A stretch of 64,000 nt of DNA, from assembly GCA_030068145.1 (NCBI GenBank), contig JAPJBO010000502.1, positions 62,001 through 126,000 of the forward strand, written 5' to 3'. A program made the position numbers and the translations under genes. The notes under the pieces were generated by a model. That model did no database searches and had not been told where the DNA came from. It saw nothing but the letters and a program-made list of their open reading frames with translations. The stretch's first letter is position 1; each line of letters starts with the position of its first letter. Source of the stretch: Diplonema papillatum (Eukaryota; Euglenozoa; Diplonemea; Diplonemida; Diplonemidae). Of this stretch, positions 33,201-42,919 are shown piece by piece.

Positions 33201-36200
33201 CTGAGTCCAGCCTGAGTCCAGCCTGAGTCCAGCCTGAGTCCAGCCTGAGTCCAGCCTGAGTCCAGCCTGAGTCCAGCCTGAGTCCAGCCTGAGTCCAGCC
33301 TGAGTCCAGCCTGAGTCCAGCCTGAGTCCAGCCTGAGTCCAGCCTGAGTCCAGCCTGAGTCCAGCCTGAGTCCAGCCTGAGTCCAGCCTGAGTCCAGCCT
33401 GAGTCCAGCCTGAGTCCAGCCTGAGTCCAGCCTGAGTCCAGCCTGAGTCCAGCCTGAGTCCAGCCTGAGTCCAGCCTGAGTCCAGCCTGAGTCCAGCCTG
33501 AGTCCAGCCTGAGTCCAGCCTGAGTCCAGCCTGAGTCCAGCCTGAGTCCAGCCTGAGTCCAGCCTGAGTCCAGCCTGAGTCCAGCCTGAGTCCAGCCTGA
33601 GTCCAGCCTGAGTCCAGCCTGAGTCCAGCCTGAGTCCAGCCTGAGTCCAGCCTGAGTCCAGCCTGAGTCCAGCCTGAGTCCAGCCTGAGTCCAGCCTGAG
33701 TCCAGCCTGAGTCCAGCCTGAGTCCAGCCTGAGTCCAGCCTGAGTCCAGCCTGAGTCCAGCCTGAGTCCAGCCTGAGTCCAGCCTGAGTCCAGCCTGAGT
33801 CCAGCCTGAGTCCAGCCTGAGTCCAGCCTGAGTCCAGCCTGAGTCCAGCCTGAGTCCAGCCTGAGTCCAGCCTGAGTCCAGCCTGAGTCCAGCCTGAGTC
33901 CAGCCTGAGTCCAGCCTGAGTCCAGCCTGAGTCCAGCCTGAGTCCAGCCTGAGTCCAGCCTGAGTCCAGCCTGAGTCCAGCCTGAGTCCAGCCTGAGTCC
34001 AGCCTGAGTCCAGCCTGAGTCCAGCCTGAGTCCAGCCTGAGTCCAGCCTGAGTCCAGCCTGAGTCCAGCCTGAGTCCAGCCTGAGTCCAGCCTGAGTCCA
34101 GCCTGAGTCCAGCCTGAGTCCAGCCTGAGTCCAGCCTGAGTCCAGCCTGAGTCCAGCCTGAGTCCAGCCTGAGTCCAGCCTGAGTCCAGCCTGAGTCCAG
34201 CCTGAGTCCAGCCTGAGTCCAGCCTGAGTCCAGCCTGAGTCCAGCCTGAGTCCAGCCTGAGTCCAGCCTGAGTCCAGCCTGAGTCCAGCCTGAGTCCAGC
34301 CTGAGTCCAGCCTGAGTCCAGCCTGAGTCCAGCCTGAGTCCAGCCTGAGTCCAGCCTGAGTCCAGCCTGAGTCCAGCCTGAGTCCAGCCTGAGTCCAGCC
34401 TGAGTCCAGCCTGAGTCCAGCCTGAGTCCAGCCTGAGTCCAGCCTGAGTCCAGCCTGAGTCCAGCCTGAGTCCAGCCTGAGTCCAGCCTGAGTCCAGCCT
34501 GAGTCCAGCCTGAGTCCAGCCTGAGTCCAGCCTGAGTCCAGCCTGAGTCCAGCCTGAGTCCAGCCTGAGTCCAGCCTGAGTCCAGCCTGAGTCCAGCCTG
34601 AGTCCAGCCTGAGTCCAGCCTGAGTCCAGCCTGAGTCCAGCCTGAGTCCAGCCTGAGTCCAGCCTGAGTCCAGCCTGAGTCCAGCCTGAGTCCAGCCTGA
34701 GTCCAGCCTGAGTCCAGCCTGAGTCCAGCCTGAGTCCAGCCTGAGTCCAGCCTGAGTCCAGCCTGAGTCCAGCCTGAGTCCAGCCTGAGTCCAGCCTGAG
34801 TCCAGCCTGAGTCCAGCCTGAGTCCAGCCTGAGTCCAGCCTGAGTCCAGCCTGAGTCCAGCCTGAGTCCAGCCTGAGTCCAGCCTGAGTCCAGCCTGAGT
34901 CCAGCCTGAGTCCAGCCTGAGTCCAGCCTGAGTCCAGCCTGAGTCCAGCCTGAGTCCAGCCTGAGTCCAGCCTGAGTCCAGCCTGAGTCCAGCCTGAGTC
35001 CAGCCTGAGTCCAGCCTGAGTCCAGCCTGAGTCCAGCCTGAGTCCAGCCTGAGTCCAGCCTGAGTCCAGCCTGAGTCCAGCCTGAGTCCAGCCTGAGTCC
35101 AGCCTGAGTCCAGCCTGAGTCCAGCCTGAGTCCAGCCTGAGTCCAGCCTGAGTCCAGCCTGAGTCCAGCCTGAGTCCAGCCTGAGTCCAGCCTGAGTCCA
35201 GCCTGAGTCCAGCCTGAGTCCAGCCTGAGTCCAGCCTGAGTCCAGCCTGAGTCCAGCCTGAGTCCAGCCTGAGTCCAGCCTGAGTCCAGCCTGAGTCCAG
35301 CCTGAGTCCAGCCTGAGTCCAGCCTGAGTCCAGCCTGAGTCCAGCCTGAGTCCAGCCTGAGTCCAGCCTGAGTCCAGCCTGAGTCCAGCCTGAGTCCAGC
35401 CTGAGTCCAGCCTGAGTCCAGCCTGAGTCCAGCCTGAGTCCAGCCTGAGTCCAGCCTGAGTCCAGCCTGAGTCCAGCCTGAGTCCAGCCTGAGTCCAGCC
35501 TGAGTCCAGCCTGAGTCCAGCCTGAGTCCAGCCTGAGTCCAGCCTGAGTCCAGCCTGAGTCCAGCCTGAGTCCAGCCTGAGTCCAGCCTGAGTCCAGCCT
35601 GAGTCCAGCCTGAGTCCAGCCTGAGTCCAGCCTGAGTCCAGCCTGAGTCCAGCCTGAGTCCAGCCTGAGTCCAGCCTGAGTCCAGCCTGAGTCCAGCCTG
35701 AGTCCAGCCTGAGTCCAGCCTGAGTCCAGCCTGAGTCCAGCCTGAGTCCAGCCTGAGTCCAGCCTGAGTCCAGCCTGAGTCCAGCCTGAGTCCAGCCTGA
35801 GTCCAGCCTGAGTCCAGCCTGAGTCCAGCCTGAGTCCAGCCTGAGTCCAGCCTGAGTCCAGCCTGAGTCCAGCCTGAGTCCAGCCTGAGTCCAGCCTGAG
35901 TCCAGCCTGAGTCCAGCCTGAGTCCAGCCTGAGTCCAGCCTGAGTCCAGCCTGAGTCCAGCCTGAGTCCAGCCTGAGTCCAGCCTGAGTCCAGCCTGAGT
36001 CCAGCCTGAGTCCAGCCTGAGTCCAGCCTGAGTCCAGCCTGAGTCCAGCCTGAGTCCAGCCTGAGTCCAGCCTGAGTCCAGCCTGAGTCCAGCCTGAGTC
36101 CAGCCTGAGTCCAGCCTGAGTCCAGCCTGAGTCCAGCCTGAGTCCAGCCTGAGTCCAGCCTGAGTCCAGCCTGAGTCCAGCCTGAGTCCAGCCTGAGTCC

Positions 36201-36672
36201 AGCCTGAGTCCAGCCTGAGTCCAGCCTGAGTCCAGCCTGAGTCCAGCCTGAGTCCAGCCTGAGTCCAGCCTGAGTCCAGCCTGAGTCCAGCCTGAGTCCA
36301 GCCTGAGTCCAGCCTGAGTCCAGCCTGAGTCCAGCCTGAGTCCAGCCTGAGTCCAGCCTGAGTCCAGCCTGAGTCCAGCCTGAGTCCAGCCTGAGTCCAG
36401 CCTGAGTCCAGCCTGAGTCCAGCCTGAGTCCAGCCTGAGTCCAGCCTGAGTCCAGCCTGAGTCCAGCCTGAGTCCAGCCTGAGTCCAGCCTGAGTCCAGC
36501 CTGAGTCCAGCCTGAGTCCAGCCTGAGTCCAGCCTGAGTCCAGCCTGAGTCCAGCCTGAGTCCAGCCTGAGTCCAGCCTGAGTCCAGCCTGAGTCCAGCC
36601 TGAGTCCAGCCTGAGTCCCGCCTGAGTCCAGCCTGAGTCCAGCCTGAGTCCAGCCTGAGTCCAGCCTGAGTC
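30237..36672 (+). repeat. 11-bp minisatellite, about 585 copies
   Basis: The unit is GAGTCCAGCCT and the array runs 6.4 kb. Exceptions are few: two CCTAAG variants near the left end, four 10-bp units that lack one C (near 31,316, 31,656, 32,183 and 32,424), and one CCCGCCT near 36,616. Everything between 32.43 and 36.61 kb is uniform. The right border flips orientation: GTCGCCCAGACTCAGGCTGG begins inverted unit sequence that decays by 36,720. Since 11 is not divisible by three, all frames read the same 11-residue period, and the long minus-strand ORF (1,526 codons) is a by-product. Confidence 0.97.
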
Positions 36673-37143
36673 GCCCAGACTCAGGCTGGACTCTGGCGAG
36701 ACTCAGCCAGACTCTGCTAGGATGCAAAGTATGATATACGTAGTTGGATTTTGTGGATTGTCCACTGCGTGAAAAAGAAATGGAGGCTGCAACAACGTGG
36801 AAAGCAGCGTACCCCGAGACAGCAAGCCATGTGGGGCAAGACGAAGCAAAAAGTGGGCGGGTCACGAAAGTCTCAGATGCATGCGGCCGGACGATGCGTG
36901 ACGATGGTGGGTGAAGCTGCCGAAGCGTGCTTTTTTTGCGAGGGGGAGGAACCCTGGTTTGCAGTTCGGTGACGTCGAGTGGTGAAAAAATCGCCTGTCG
37001 ATCCAAACGGGTGCCCGTCCTCCCCCGTCGGGAAAAGGAAAGAAGGAAGGAGAGTGAAGAAAAAGGAAAGCTGGTGATGGCGAGAGGTGGTTGCTTGTCT
37101 TCGGTTGACGGGCTGGGCCTCTCCTGCGTGCGCGCGGCCCCTT
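36673..37143. other. Spacer after the minisatellite
   Basis: The first ~50 bp carry inverted, decayed copies of the 11-bp unit. The rest has no recognised feature. Confidence 0.5.
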
Positions 37144-37733
37144 CTTTTTTTGCCGCATGCTATGTGTGAGGATACTGAACCGCCCCAAGTAGGACCTTCG
37201 GATCATGATAACTTGCCAAATTTGCCCACGTCCAGGATTTGGGCTCAGGGTAGTGCAGGCAACGAAAACTCTGGTTTCGCTTTCTACTTTTTCCTACTCT
37301 CGCGGTGTACGGTTTCCTTCGTGGCCACGTGCGAGACTGTGTTTCAAGTGAGACTCTGATCCTGAAAATTCGCTGCCTGGAACCTCGTCCAGGATTTGAG
37401 TCCAAGCATTTCCTTCGCGGCCACGTGCAAAACTGTGTTTCAAATGACGCAATGTGTGAAGGAACCCGAGCCGCCCGAATAGGGCTCTGATCATGAAAAG
37501 ATCGCTACCTGAAACCTTGTCAAGGATTTGAGTTCAAGCATTGTGCGGTCAACGAAAAACTCTAGTTATCCATTCTTCTTTCTCCTGCCCTCGGGGGTTC
37601 CTTCACACATTGCGTAATTTGCACTACCCTGAGCCCAAATCCTCGACGTGGCAATTTTTGGCAAATGATCATGACCAGAAGGTCCTACTTGGGCGGTTCA
37701 GTTTCCTCACACATTTGCATGTAGCTAAAAAAA
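37144..37733. mobile_element. Foldback element with ~110-bp inverted arms
   Basis: The left arm, 37,144-37,263, and the right arm, 37,612-37,733, are inverted copies. Shared words include GTGTGAGGAWACTGAACCGC and GGATTTGGGCTCAGGGTAGT. Both outer ends carry a T/A run. The middle contains two direct copies of a ~90-bp segment (around CAAGGATTTGAGTTCAAGCA). No coding sequence and no target duplication were identified. Confidence 0.75.
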
Positions 37734-38175
37734 AAAAAAGTGTTCGGTTCCTTCTTTCCGCAGTGATTCGGAGGGACCGGTTGGTTACGATGCGGCGTTG
37801 ATGCTCTGTTTATCAGCGCTATGCCGAGACAGGGGTTGGCCGTGTCGTGTCCTTTTTTTCGCACACCCTCCCATGCTTCACACTTCTACCCGAGGTGTGC
37901 TGCCACATCCCCTCCTCCTCGTAAGATACGGGCAGGGCCTATTTTGCCCCGGTTGCCCGATAGTGTCGGCAGGGCGCGGGGAACGGTCGTTAGGACCAGC
38001 GGTCAGTTTCAGTTTTCCAACCCATTGGATATGACACATCTTCCTTTGCCGTGCGCTTACCGGATGGAAATAAGTAGGACCCCAGCCGACTTGTGTAAGC
38101 GGTCTATCTACCGTGGCAGAAGAAGAAGAAAAACGCGCACCGTGGCGGCCGTTATCACATGTTTCGCCGGAGACC

Positions 38176-38372
38176 AAAAAATACTCGAGGGACTGTCTTG
38201 TGCTCATTTCGAAGGAAACTACAAAGTGGGTCTTTTTCGTTGAACGCCTACGCCCGCCACTAAACCCAGATTTTACCTGTGGTTCGTGTGGGCTACAGCA
38301 CATTTACCTCCTTTGATCTATCGCAACTGGCAGTCTCGTCAAGCATTTCCGACAAAGCAGGAGCTTATATAA
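38176..38372 (+). repeat. Dispersed repeat R1, copy 3
   Basis: It has the same borders and order as the copies at 1,270 and 15,076. It lacks the GCTAGAGGGGGAGAAACAAT segment and is the most diverged of the long copies. Confidence 0.75.
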
Positions 38373-39907
38373 GAACAGAAAGTTTTTCAGTCGCGGCTCG
38401 GAATCACTGCGGATGTGAAGAAGATAAACACGGGAAAAAGACGAGGAAGCAAGCCTTGTTTTGTTTAGTGTTTTTTTTTTTTTTTTTGCCAAGCATGAAA
38501 ATGTTTGAGGGGTTGAGAAGCTCGTCAAGCGCCCACCGGGGCGTGTGCTCAACGTCGAACGTAATATGGTGTTGTGCTTCGAATCCTTCCATAGAACCCG
38601 GTACGAACTCGGCACGAAGCTGGCAAGAACTAGAACCCCAAACCCCTTATCGGAACACACCTAAAAACGATCGAGCACTGCTGCTCAACGAACACTACTC
38701 CGCATCTGCACCTCCTTTCCGATACCGAATAGATGCTTATATTCTTACTCTCTCCGTTTCATCCGTGATCGTCATCTAGTTTGTATCAGCCGCGGTTGTG
38801 CGAGTGACGAGCTCTTTCACTTTGTAACATAGAAAAGGGGCGGAAATTCGCTTGGGATCCTTCTTTTTTGCGGGTTGCTTTCACTTGTTTTTTTCAAAAA
38901 ACGGGGACGGGAGAAAAAGAAATGTGAAAACGGAAAGAAGAAGAACAAGGGCACAGGTTTCTTGGGATGTAATCGCACAAAATACAAGAAAGGCAGAGAC
39001 GCGGGGGTGGGGGTAGCTTTGGTCGTGCAGTAGAGGAGGTACGGCAGGCACGGAAGGCTCGAAACGAGACCTCGCGTGGACAATGCCCGCAACTAAAATA
39101 TTCTGTAGCCCCGGTTAGCACACGCGGGAGGGCTTTTTGCCGTTGCTTGCCCCTTGTGGTCCTTTGACAGAGTGAGCCGATGCCTCTCATCTCACCTTTA
39201 AGAAACGCGGCTGAGACACGCATGCTCTTGACAGACGCTAGCGTCCGACATTTTGCACGCGCGTCACTGTCGTTGGGTGGTATTGACAAGGGGTTTCATC
39301 GGACATTCATAGATGAGCCCTTTCTACCGTTTGTGGGTGGAACTGCCTGCATCCTGGAGTGTTGGACTGCACCCTACCTGGCTCGAACGGAGCCATGTTT
39401 CGTCCGCTCCGTTGGGTTTTGAAGACACACGAACCGGGATCGCAAACACCTCACCCTCGTGCCATGCCGTGGATTGCACGAGCAGTACTTATTAATCTTA
39501 ATTTTAGTTCCTCCTACTTTCGTCGGAAACCGTTCCGACAAGAAGACTTGCCGGGGTCGAGCCCAGTGCAAAAGGGGGGGAGAAAAGGCGTTGCCGTCGG
39601 CTTAGTAAAAAGCCTGCAAGTCGCAGCAGGGTGTCGGCAGAGTGGGTGTCCTGTTGCGCAAAGAAAAGCGGGGTAAACTGTAGAAATAATTCTGTATTTT
39701 ATGTCGAGGGCAGGACTTTGCCTCTCATGCAAACTTGATGGCCAGCATCAGTCATGAAAAAGAGCGATCGAGAGAAAGTGAGAGCAGAGACAACACAAAG
39801 ATGTTCGCTGTGTCTTTGTTGCTCGTACAGGTCACAAAAAAGACAGGAACGCCGGTGTGCGCGGTCTCGAAAGAGCGCGAGGAATGGAGGAACAGCTTCT
39901 TGCCAAG
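38373..39907. other. Spacer, nothing coding recognised
   Basis: It has AT-mixed composition, several T/A runs, and short ORFs without domain-like composition on either strand. Confidence 0.5.
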
Positions 39908-39998
39908 ACTGTTTTGTTTGTGCGTGCCGGTTGATCAATTTCCCACTTGTACTTGCCCGGAACTCTGACCACCTAAACACGCACTTACTGACGTCTTT
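39908..39998 (-). repeat. Dispersed repeat R2, internally deleted copy
   Basis: It begins GTTTTGTTTGTGCGTGCCGG and reaches the GACGTCTTTTTA part, missing the middle and the far end compared with the copies at 29.0 and 41.1 kb. Confidence 0.65.
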
Positions 39999-40032
39999 TT
40001 ATTTGAGTTTCGTCCAAGGCCTCGTTGCGCGG

Positions 40033-40152
40033 GATCGATAGGGACTGCCGGTCGTACGTACTCCTACGTCAGAGGTGAAATTCTTAGATCGTAGGAAGAC
40101 GAACTACAGCGAAAGCATTCGACGAGAATGTCTTCAAAATTATCAAGAACGT
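40033..40152 (+). rRNA. Fragment of nuclear SSU (18S) rRNA
   Basis: The core GTCAGAGGTGAAATTCTTAG and AAGACGAACTACAGCGAAAG matches the universally conserved eukaryotic SSU segment around the V5 region, extended by TATCAAGAACG, also conserved. Flanks on both sides diverge at once into repeat DNA, so it is an isolated ~120-bp piece, not a functional gene. The TTCTTAGATCG form is, from memory, closer to euglenozoan SSU sequences than to the usual TTCTTGGATTT. It may mirror the host rRNA or come from another organism. Confidence 0.8.
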
Positions 40153-40266
40153 CGCAAACCACAGGAAAGGGAAGAGAGGTGTGCATGGGTGGTTAACCTG
40201 TTTGTGGTCTCCTCAAGCATTTCCTACAAAGCAGGTGTGTTCTTCGCGTGTACAGGGTATAAACCT

Positions 40267-40950
40267 CTCTGGGGGGGGGGGGGGGGGGGGGGCAAGGGCA
40301 CCTGTAAATCCAGGGTCTCCGGGGCCCGGGCCCCGGGCCCCGGGCCCCGGGTTAGCGATAGGGTCCAGGCCCACGGTAATCACGCCATCCAAGGATGGAA
40401 TCTTCAATATTGCAGCTTCCACAACAAGCGGAGAGCAAGACGAGAGAAAATCAAGAAATAAACTTGATAAAATTTGATAAAAAAAGCTCACAGTCGTGCA
40501 TTTACCATAGGGGCTGAGCGGGCGGAGGCTCTAAGGTGAAATGGTCAAAATGCCCTGGGAAAAATGTGGGACAAAAACTTTCCGAAATGCGGGTTTTTAG
40601 GGATTCCGGCCCAAAAAAAAATTTTTTTTTTCAACGCCCACCTTGCCACCTGTGACCTTGGGTGGCTGAGCCGTGGTACCCTTTAGGCAGCCAGCTAGAC
40701 CTGCCAGAACCTGAAAACCTCCTACAGGTTTCGTGGCTGTGTCGAAAAATACATTCCGAGGACGTTTTTGAACGCTTTTGAATCCGTTGAGCTCAAGGAC
40801 AGTCTGGGGCCCTGGAATGGAATTGTAAACGAATTGCATCTCGTACCAGAGAGTTTTTCCTTTGGTAATCGTTCAGGGCCAAAACCCCTGGATAATTTTC
40901 CAGGGCCCGGGCCCCGGATTACAGGTACCCCTGGGGGGGGGGGGGGGTTT
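40267..40950. mobile_element. Foldback element with GC-rich ends flanked by G runs
   Basis: Inverted ends share ACCTGTAATCC followed by GGGGCCCGGGCCC (left ~40,300-40,345, right ~40,900-40,930). The left copy has a ~9-bp insertion. Outside both ends are long G runs on the same strand (about 22 and 15 G). The interior is non-coding, with an A/T palindromic run at 40,613-40,632. Long G runs may be miscounted in the assembly. Confidence 0.6.
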
Positions 40951-41099
40951 CCTGTATTAGCACTTTTTCGTTGGCTTCGTTTTCTCTTTCATGTGCAACC
41001 GTTGTTCCGGAAATGTTCCCGTCAGTACAGATGTACTATTAAAAAAAATAATAATAATAAACAAAAAAACTCCTCCCGTCGGCGTGCCGCTTTGGCCTT

Positions 41100-41257
41100 T
41101 TTTAGTACTAACAATCTTGTGGGTTGCCCTTCAATGTATTGTGCAGGCTAAAAAGACGTAGGCAGCGTGTTTTGGTAGTTGATCAGAATTCCTTACCTGA
41201 ATACACACAGGGTAAATACAAGTGGGAAAACGATCAACCGGCACGCACAAACAAAAC
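41100..41257 (+). repeat. Dispersed repeat R2, copy 2, abutting a stop codon
   Basis: It runs from TTTTTAGTACTAACAATCTTG to the complement of GTTTTGTTTGTGCGTGCC and ends at the stop codon of the Cys-rich gene (41,258). It would therefore form the start of that gene's 3' UTR. Its orientation relative to the gene is opposite to copy 1. Confidence 0.8.
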
Positions 41258-42412
41258 TCACTCGATCAGCTCGCACCGCCAGCCGGGGACGTCGCAGTCC
41301 GGGCGGCACTGGGCCGCCATGTTGAAGAAGTCCATCGCGTAGCAGAAGAAGCCGTCCGGGCAGCAGGACGGCGCGTCGTGGCAGCTGCCCCACGGGTGGT
41401 CTTTCTCGTGGCAAGGGTCAGGGTGCGTGTGCGGCTCTGGGAACTGGTGCGAAGAGAGCAGGTCGCAGGACCAGCCTTCCGTCACAGGGTCCTGCGGGTG
41501 GCACGCCGCGAGGCACCGGCCAAACCCTTCGACTTCGGCGTAGCACTTGTACCCGGGCGAGCAGCAGTCCACGTCGTGCGCGCACTCATCGCCGAACGCC
41601 AGCACGCCGTCGGCGCACCGCTCCGGCTCCTCCTCCACCTCGTAGCACAGCCAGCCCTCCATAAGCGGATCGTCCCTGTCGCACTTGTCGAGGCACCTCG
41701 CCGCCGTTTCGTCCTCCGCGTAGCACTTGTACCCTTCCATGCAGCACCCAGGCGCGTCCTCGCACCGGCTGCCATACTCGAGCATCTCGGTGCACGAGCT
41801 GTCCGGTGACAGCGTCGGTTTGGGTGCCTCCGTGGTGGCGGGGTACTGGGGAGATGATGTGGTGGGGACCTGAGTGACAGGAGCCGACGTGACAGGGACT
41901 GTCGTGGGCGGAACTCGTGTGGGTTGCGGAGACGACGTGGCGGGTACTGGTGGAGAGCGCGTGGGCGGCGCCGACGTGGGCGGCACCAGAGTCTTCGGCG
42001 TGCCGCAGTTGCCGGCGCCTTCGGTCTTCGGCTTCTTCACGATGGATTCCTGGCACATGGTCGGCTTGCCCGTCTCGCAGCACCACGACTGCAAGTCGAT
42101 GCCCGGCAGCGGCTCGCAAATGGTCTGCGGGAGATCCTTGCACCACGTGCACCCCTGCAGCTCGCAGTGGTTGCACCCGTCGATCACGTCGCACGTGATG
42201 CACTCGGCGTGCTGGTCGTACTTGAAGAACCCCGGCTCGCACACATCGCACCCGTTTCCGTGGCAGTCCTTGCACGGGTTGCGCTCCCACTCATCGCCTC
42301 TCACATGGGACCACGCAGGGCTCATCATCGCGTTTTCCTCCAGACCCCCCGGTCCAGTCTCCACGCCACCGCTGCAAGGTGCCAGAGTACAGTAGCCTTC
42401 TTCGCAGTACAC
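41258..42412 (-). CDS. Secreted Cys-rich modular protein, exon 2
   Basis: The acceptor GTCCACAG is at 42,413. The exon opens VYCEEGYCTLAPCSGG and continues with a Cys-rich module (VRGDEWERNPCKDCHGNGCD; CITCDVIDGCNHCELQGCTW) homologous to one in exon 1 ([20 protein letters not shown]). Then come a Thr/Pro/Ser linker and three copies of a ~50-residue module with CC and KCYA (DAPGCCMEGYKCYAEDE; DVDCCSPGYKCYAEVEG; DAPSCCPDGFFCYAMDF), and a TGA stop after CDVPGWRCELIE. The last modules recall fungal CBM1-like cellulose-binding domains in Cys spacing, but aromatic binding residues are not evident, so that is only a suggestion. Likely disulphide-rich and extracellular. Confidence 0.9.
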   Translation of the reverse strand: MYCEEGYCTLAPCSGGVETGPGGLEENAMMSPAWSHVRGDEWERNPCKDCHGNGCDVCEPGFFKYDQHAECITCDVIDGCNHCELQGCTWCKDLPQTICEPLPGIDLQSWCCETGKPTMCQESIVKKPKTEGAGNCGTPKTLVPPTSAPPTRSPPVPATSSPQPTRVPPTTVPVTSAPVTQVPTTSSPQYPATTEAPKPTLSPDSSCTEMLEYGSRCEDAPGCCMEGYKCYAEDETAARCLDKCDRDDPLMEGWLCYEVEEEPERCADGVLAFGDECAHDVDCCSPGYKCYAEVEGFGRCLAACHPQDPVTEGWSCDLLSSHQFPEPHTHPDPCHEKDHPWGSCHDAPSCCPDGFFCYAMDFFNMAAQCRPDCDVPGWRCELIE

Positions 42413-42919
42413 CTGTGGACACAATGTGTTGCGAAATTATTGGATGAAGAGGAAAGGTTCACGCAGACCCTCAGCAGCGCCAAGGGCCCTCGCTGGCGAG
42501 AAAGAAATGCGTAGTTTTGTTGTGAAAAGAGTGCCATCAGCAGTATCGAAGGAACAATTATGCTCTCTGAAGGAGGCAGTTGCTACTTCTTCTGTTTGTG
42601 CGTATGTGTTGTCACTTGTTTTGGTAAATTCCAGTACGCAGCCGGTTGCTACCACAAGGAATTGGCGCGCTTATTTTTAGTCCGTGGTCTAGCGGTCTCT
42701 ACACCCGCATGTGATGCTGGGTTTTCTAAAGTCTGAAGCGCCACCTGGGGACCAGACTTTTGGCTACATCGAGTGTAGAAAAGGTGCCGATACTTGCCAG
42801 TGACAGCTCGCCGGGAAAGGGCACTGCCCCGATGAAACTGGGTATGTCATCGTTTGAGGTTTGGGGGTTTTGGAGGACATTGCCCTGCGGATTCTGAGAC
42901 CTGAGGCCTGAACACATAC
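42413..42919 (-). other. Intron of the Cys-rich gene
   Basis: It is 507 bp with donor GTATGT and acceptor CACAG, phase 0. Removing it makes [21 protein letters not shown] line up with the internal paralogous stretch [21 protein letters not shown] of exon 1, which independently supports both borders. It contains repeat R5 (42,800-42,885) and a hairpin (ACCCGCAT, three-base loop, ATGCTGGGT) near 42,710. Confidence 0.9.

Noticed and set aside
32426-37006. 1,526-codon minus-strand ORF with an LRLDSGWTQAG period
   Set aside because: It is the translation of the 11-bp minisatellite; all three frames read the same period and only the ~110 N-terminal codons are outside the array, without gene-like composition.
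40267-40290. Long G run as a biological feature
   Set aside because: Homopolymer length is unreliable in assemblies; only its position beside the foldback element is used.
42680-42730. tRNA-like start (TCCGTGGTCTAGCGGT) followed by a hairpin
   Set aside because: The hairpin has a three-base loop rather than a seven-base anticodon loop and there is no T-arm or acceptor complement; it lies in an intron.
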